A DNA stretch of 64,000 nucleotides from NCBI GenBank assembly GCA_030268105.1, contig BSDZ01000011.1:124001-188000 (forward strand). Reading direction: 5' to 3'. The translations under genes were made by a program, and so were the position numbers. This document shows, piece by piece, positions 58,420 through 64,000 of the stretch; positions within the stretch are counted from its first letter, which is position 1, and each line of letters begins with the position of its first letter. The notes beneath the pieces are model-generated. The model ran no database searches, had not been told where the DNA came from, and worked only from the letters and a program-made list of their open reading frames with translations. Source of the stretch: Volvox africanus. Taxonomy: Eukaryota > Chlorophyta > Chlorophyceae > Chlamydomonadales > Volvocaceae.

Positions 58420-59400
58420 CTAGTTGTTGTTCTCAAGTCTGCTATATGCGACTTGCAAGTGTTCGAAGGCTTTGAAGGCCAACGCCCTGTGTTGCCCACC
58501 GAGCAGGTGACGGTGTGGGTTCACCTGCCACCTGAGCCTGTCGTACACAGCCTTCCGTCCCTGGGTTTTGAACTTCTCTGGAGCAAGCTGGAAGATGAGA
58601 CGGTCGCCAAGTGCCTCATCTTCCAGTTTGCTAAATGTGATCACCCACTCAACCACATCCGCATTTGTAAGCCCCTCAGTGGGTATGACGACATGGCTCA
58701 CGTGGCGCAACCCGTTACCTGCACTTTGGGTATCCCCGCTTTCAGCCACGTCCCTCTCGTGGCACACCACGTTATGCGCACTTTGGGTATCTCCGCTTTC
58801 CGCCATGTGCCTCTCGTGGCACACCACGTTATCCGCACTTTGGGTATCTCCGCTTTCGGCCACGACCCTCTCGTGGCACACCACGTTCTCCGCACTTTGG
58901 GTATCTCCGCTTTCGGCCACGTCCCTCTCGTGGCACACCACATTATCCGCATTTTGGGTATCTCCGCTTTCGGCCACGTGCCTCTCGTGGCACACTACGT
59001 TATCTGCACTTTGGGTATCTCCGCTTTCAGCCACGTCCCTCTCGTGGCACACCACATTATCCGCACTTTGGGTATCTCCGCTTTCAGCCACGTGCCTCTC
59101 GTAGTTAACCTCTTTGGTATCACTCTCATTATTGCCGATATGGACCACTGGCACCTCGTGGTCGATTTTGCTCTTGATGCTCTGCGCATCCTGGTGTTGG
59201 AACACAGACACCTCATAGTCAAACCCATTACTTTTGGTCCCATTTTTCCAGGGCTGAACTTCATGGTCAGGCTCACTGACGTCTGCCTCGTTGGGTATCT
59301 CCATAGGAACGACTGTCTGAGAACCCATAATCCAGCCAGATATTTGCTGCATGGACGGCAACCTAAGTTGCCAGCACAGCACCTTCGGCTGCAGATGCAC
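58420..59400 (-). CDS. 19-residue-repeat protein, array unit 4 (7 repeats)
   Basis: Has ERVVAESGD like units 2 and 3, but TQSADN like unit 1. Confidence 0.52.
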   Translation of the reverse strand: MHLQPKVLCWQLRLPSMQQISGWIMGSQTVVPMEIPNEADVSEPDHEVQPWKNGTKSNGFDYEVSVFQHQDAQSIKSKIDHEVPVVHIGNNESDTKEVNYERHVAESGDTQSADNVVCHERDVAESGDTQSADNVVCHERHVAESGDTQNADNVVCHERDVAESGDTQSAENVVCHERVVAESGDTQSADNVVCHERHMAESGDTQSAHNVVCHERDVAESGDTQSAGNGLRHVSHVVIPTEGLTNADVVEWVITFSKLEDEALGDRLIFQLAPEKFKTQGRKAVYDRLRWQVNPHRHLLGGQHRALAFKAFEHLQVAYSRLENNN

Positions 59401-62400
59401 CGCGGTCGAAGAGAGAAATATGGTCCTGCGGCAATGGGCGAAAAATTAATTTTCTGTGACTTAAAATGCTTCAGGCTTTGACCTTGACCGTGAGGCGGCG
59501 GCGGCATCCCAATCACATACAGCTACAACGCAAGGAAAGCTGCCCATATAGTTAATTTTTAATTAAGCTTAGCAAAGGCATCGGTGGGATCAGCCACGAA
59601 AATTGGAAAAGGTTCGAGCGTACCTTGGGTAGAAGACCTGGAAGCATGTCCGCGCCAGGTAGAAGATTCCACTGAGCATGGCTTTTAGGACGGGCCTAGT
59701 GACACAGCTCATGGTATCCGAATCCACGCAAACAAGCAAGCCTATCCAAAGACCAGGTGTGCTTGCAGCTTAAGGCTGCGGTGTGCGTATGTTGAAAGTC
59801 AGGTTCGATAGAGATAGAGTGTGCAGAGCAGGTAGCAGTAAACAACGTTGCATTTAAAACGCTGTAGTGAGAAAATGCGCACTGAACGGCCTAAGTAGCA
59901 AAAGTTTGATGAAAGTACGGCGGAGAGTGTACCTGCCCTGCCAGGGGCTTCTTTACATCCGTGAGAAATTTTGAGGTATTACGTTGCTTACGGAAAGCTT
60001 CCAATCAATCCACGGTCATGATGGCACAGGGAAGTTATGTGCATTCAGTACTAAGCTGGAATCACGGCCAGTAGCATCTGAGGACGACGCGAAGTTGAAC
60101 CTCTTTTTAATAACTGAAACGTGGGAATGACAGTGTCTATTACTGCATCTGAAAAGGGCAAACCACCTCCTTGCTTTCTGAGAACCACAATTCCGAAGCA
60201 AACTTGATACGAAGTCGCACATGTACATGGAAGTATATGAACTATAATCACATTATTGTAGACATAATACAGGACACAGAATAGAATACACATATGTTTT
60301 GTAGGTTCCTTTGGAGGGCTTAGGGTTACTGCCCCGGGGAAGAACACTGCTTGCCAATACATACTGCCTTCCGCGCATGCATGGCGCCGGCATGATGCTC
60401 GATGTAAATTACATAACTCCAACACGATGAACACCCGGGATAGATCTCGCTCAGAACCTCGCTCTGGCAACCAGTCACCTTCGCAATGCCCACCCGTTCG
60501 TTGGAGCTTTGCGCCCCACCCTAGCTGAGACCTGTTATGGCTTCGTCCAACACCTCCGTCTACTGCCTCCCCTTGGTCCGTAGCCCTTCTGCCCGGTCGC
60601 CCGACAACTGCCGCACCCATTCACACCATCCCCGCACATGCAGTCCGTCTGGCGAGCTAAATAACGCATGATAGATTGGGGCAGAACAAATTCACCACGC
60701 AACCAAATTTTGGCACGAAACAATCCAACAAACACGACGTGTTTTTTGTCCCGAGACACTCTGATTATGACTCCAGGGGGACACGTTGTGCTTAGGGCCT
60801 AGCAAGAGTTCGTTGAGGGTAGCTCCGGGCAAAAAGAGACATGTATGGCTCCAGGGAACCACGTGAAACTTGATGAACAAACGAGGCTTACTGGGCCATA
60901 TCGTGACCCCCCTTAAATCACTGCTGGGACACTCCCAATGGCACGGACCTAGGGAGCTTTCGTTTATTTGCATGGAAATCAATAAATGGCTGCGTACCCT
61001 CCTTCCACCAAATCCAATCCAGATCACGCACAGTATTATCAATGCCGCCCCTTGGGAGAATACATGATCCCCAGCTTAGCATGTGTACTCGGGTAACGGG
61101 GATAGTAGAAAGCAAAGCGGTACTGCTAGCTATTGAACAGCTCATTATGCATATAGCCATATCACCCATGAAGCAGTGACATTGATACCCGGCGTCCACG
61201 AAAACCCACTAAGCCTCCATCCGCACACTTGCGCAGCCGAAGCTAGCACAAGTTGACAGCAAGCCGAGTGAAATTTCGACCCGCACAGACAGGCCAGCCC
61301 TTGAGGCCAAGCGCGCCAATCTCCAGTTGAGCAGATGCATAAAACCGCGCAAAACTCAGATATCGCCAGAACCCCAGCCGGGTGCGCTCACCATGCAGCG
61401 ATAACTCCATTTCCCCCGTTCACCACCGCACAACGCATGCATGCACATGCCCCTTCCTGTCAGGACCCACCGCAACACAGTGGATTGACCTACTGCCCGT
61501 GCAAGCGCATTTCTCTAAAGACAGCCCTGTGTTCGGACTGCACTACAGCTTGTAGGGCGCGCCTGGCGACTGCTGCTGGGCGGGAGGGCTGTACCAGCTC
61601 CAGATATCTGGTGACTGCTGCTGAACCAGCCCTAGCTATCTGGTGACATGTACTTGGTGACCTGCGACGGACGCGCCAGTATAGGGACGGAAAGGCTGTG
61701 TTGAGCAGCAGTGAGGTCGCAAGCGGATCCTTACAATACCAAAGACATAGCGACTGTCCATGAAGGTAAAATGTAGCTCCGGCGGAGTGCGCCAGCACGG
61801 GACTGGAGCATCTGGGTTGTATGTTGGACAAGCTGGATAGGGGTTCAGGCTACACCGCGTGCAGCTGGGCTAGGGTATTTAGACGGAAACGTGGCGGGCA
61901 GGTGATAGCGACATGCGGAATAAGGGCAGAGCAGCGGCCGCGTTGAAATTTGCACTAGCAGGCTCGCTTTGCAGATGCTTGTTTACATCCGCGCACATGC
62001 AGCCGTTTTGCCTTTGCTTGCCTCACGTGATCCCTGACTTACTTACCCTTACAACAAAGGTCCATCCCTCCGCACCTTAATCAGAGATCCCAGGTCCCGT
62101 ACTTGTGGGCTCGCCACTCTCCAAGGCTGTGCGTCCCTCGCTCATGACTCGAACAGGCGCTGTGTTGGTGAGCGCCTCGCTCGAGCAAGTCTCCGCAAAA
62201 AGTGAAGAAAACAGAAATCCCCTCAACAGTCTAGGACACGACCTCGCCACCAGCTTCTTGATTTCGGATCCAAGTTGCAAAATGCCACCGACACGCCTGA
62301 TGCGTGGCTTTGAAGCGGTTGCGGCTTACCAATGGGAGAATAAGGTGCTAACTGGCGACAAATTCAAGGTTGGAGAGAGAGAAAAAGAGGGAGAAAAAGA

Positions 62401-62458
62401 GAGTGGGGATAAGGCAGCTGGGCGGAGGGCGGGTGTGGGAGGGGGCAGGGCGGGGATT

Positions 62459-62511
62459 CATATATATGTTTCGTTCCAGGGACAGGCAAAGTGTCCAAGG
62501 AAGTGCAGTGG
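62459..62511 (+). other. Templated filler at a deletion junction, array unit 4
   Basis: About 413 bp present in units 1-3 (for example 42543-42956) are missing. In their place lie about 45 bp matching the sequence near 36440-36483 and 33860-33903 (ATATATGTTTCGTTCCAGGG to CCAAGGAAG), plus a few extra bases. Confidence 0.75.
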
Positions 62512-62836
62512 CATTTCATTTGTAGAAGGCCTACGTGCAGGCAAAGAAACCGCGTTGCCACCCTGCGCAGTACCTCGGTGGCGTTGGTTTCCATAAAAAC
62601 ATTATCAGCAGCTGTTGCTCCTATACGTGCTCGTATTGATTGCTGTGTGATATGTATGTACCAGTTCAACAATTCAAGAACCCTATCTAGCATTCAATAC
62701 TACAACGTAAAGTTCTCTCGATATGATGAAATGTTTTAAGATCATAAGACGGTTGGTCGGTCATGTATCAAGGCCTACCGCGTCTGACTTTCTGCAATGG
62801 CAACTATGGAAACGCCTGGAAGTTGCACACAAATTC

Positions 62837-63370
62837 TTAATTCAGGGAAGTAAGGAAAATAAGTTCGAGACAAAGAGGCAAATAAAATTGTTCGATGCTC
62901 TTACGAGCAAGCCCATCGGTGAAGCTGTCACGTCGAGAAGCGCGATGGATCAACGGTGAACTCACAAGACTGTCGAAGCTCCCAAACCAACGATTTGATT
63001 GCATTTGCATAGTTGTGAGAACTAAGTAATGGTTCAATGTATATGATTTGTTCGGGCAATCGTTCAATCCCAACCGTAATTGTTTTTCTATTGCTTCATA
63101 AACGCGTGAGTGCAGCGGTTGATCAAGGAATCGGGGAGGTCGAACTTATCAAAGTCCACATCTACCAGCAGGCACCTAGAATACACACATTTAAAGTCCG
63201 TGCTGCAACTTGCATGGTATGAAAGGTTACAACATATCTCAAATTTCTCGTTTCTACCTTTCCAACATCATGTTTCTGTCCTCTCGTACGACTTCAAAAC
63301 GTGCGTCTTGACGACCGCCTGGGCCGCCCCAACGTCCGCCTCCCACTTAATTCAAAGTATGGCATCTACA
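62837..63370 (+). repeat. Fifth, partial array unit
   Basis: It matches 36644-37177 with noticeably more substitutions and small indels than units 1-4, then stops. Confidence 0.85.
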
Positions 63371-63380
63371 TGGCGTATTT

Positions 63381-64000
63381 CTCACCGACGACTGCATTCA
63401 GATGGCAACGAAGGGATCCGTCCTAGGGGCCGTTCTGCAGCACTGCACTCGGCGGCGTCTCCTGGTGGTGCTGAGCGCGGAGCGAGATCAAGTGCAGCTT
63501 TGCTGGCCTTGCGGATGTGGCATGCAGCAGCACAACATGCCGCAGTACCATCAAGGTGAGGCCAGTGAACGTAGTGCAATTCTTATAGGGACCAACGGGG
63601 CGGCCAGCAAAGTGAGCGACATGCACGTACACGCAGAGTGGGTGCCCGTTGGCAGCTGCTGTTAGGTACCAACTGGATATCTTGGCTAGGGATTACGTCA
63701 CGATCCGTTGTTGCGTGTATCCTCGAGAGGGATCGTCAAGCCGCGTAACGGACCTGATGGATGAGTCCCCTCAGGGAAGTACGTGAACGAATCCTCAGTG
63801 CACGATCTTCCCACATGCACATTGGGACCCTGACCCCGTGACCCGCCGCGCGCATCAACATCCAGGGCACCTCCGCTGATGACGTGAGAGCGTGTATTTT
63901 CACGAGCTGCAGCACAACATTGGTCTCCGCCACGCACACAGATGATCGTGTAAAATGTGGTTGTGTTTGTTTGTGTGTACGTGCATACATTCATTCCTGA
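63381..64000 (+). repeat. Third copy of the segment beginning at 13309
   Basis: It follows 13309-13928 and 31220-31839 nearly base for base, with a few private substitutions near 63855, 63863 and 63954. It is cut by the window edge. No gene was recognised. Confidence 0.9.

Larger units (their letters stand above)
36644..62836 (+). repeat. Head-to-tail array of four 6.6-kb units
   Basis: The units are 36644-43281, 43282-49919, 49920-56557 (6638 bp each) and 56558-62836 (6279 bp after a deletion). Copies differ by only a few substitutions each. Each unit contains, in order, a conserved-peptide segment, the 3' flank and body of the minus-strand repeat-protein gene, segment B, and about 2.4 kb found only in the array. 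Confidence 0.95.

Noticed and set aside
1..64000. tRNA, rRNA or other structured RNA genes
   Set aside because: No convincing cloverleaf, B-box or rRNA core sequence was noticed by eye. A tRNAscan/Infernal run would settle this.

Overview
The window looks eukaryotic. Its ORFs are short and interrupted by GT-AG introns, and it has no operons or ribosome-binding sites. It contains a CACTA (En/Spm-type) DNA transposon and is built almost entirely of nested duplications. I cannot name the species; an alga, plant or protist with subterminal-repeat-rich CACTA elements would fit. The only clearly prokaryotic DNA is a decayed 1.4-kb AT-rich insert. No intact gene of well-known function was recognised.

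Layout. (1) 1-7415 and 17671-25324 are two copies of one CACTA element. It has CACTATAACAA termini, a 3-bp target duplication (CTT) and dense GCGTTAGG-type subterminal repeats. Copy 2 is complete at 7.65 kb; copy 1 is cut by the left window edge. Nearly the whole interior is a giant palindrome (arms about 3.5 kb, spacer 43 bp). Each arm carries an intron-containing gene for a basic-then-acidic protein plus a second small gene, so each element holds four gene copies. Five other paralogous loci in the window keep the unoccupied target site. (2) 7416-15225 and 25325-33136 are near-identical host segments. Each holds a decayed gene for a Tyr/Asp-rich protein, a bacterial insert (IS630-type transposase pseudogene plus a signal peptidase I fragment) between 133-bp direct repeats, a CA microsatellite and some exon-like ORFs. 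(3) 15317-17670 and 33225-36240 are diverged copies of a unit whose minus strand encodes a protein built of 19-residue (57-bp) repeats. (4) 36644-62836 is a head-to-tail array of four units (three of 6638 bp, the last shortened to 6279 bp), each carrying the same minus-strand repeat-protein gene. (5) 62837-63370 is a fifth partial unit, fused at about 63381 to a third copy of the sequence that starts at 13309.

Reading the history from internal comparisons: the 57-bp-repeat gene family and its unit are oldest. A CACTA element that was already palindromic inserted just 5' of one family member, which is now frameshifted. That locus together with its bacterial insert was then duplicated about 17.9 kb apart very recently (only a handful of substitutions over about 15 kb). 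Separately, the 6.6-kb unit amplified in tandem. Conversion-like patches, templated filler at a deletion and deletions between short direct repeats show active recombination. All functional statements rest on reading the sequence alone; no database search was possible.
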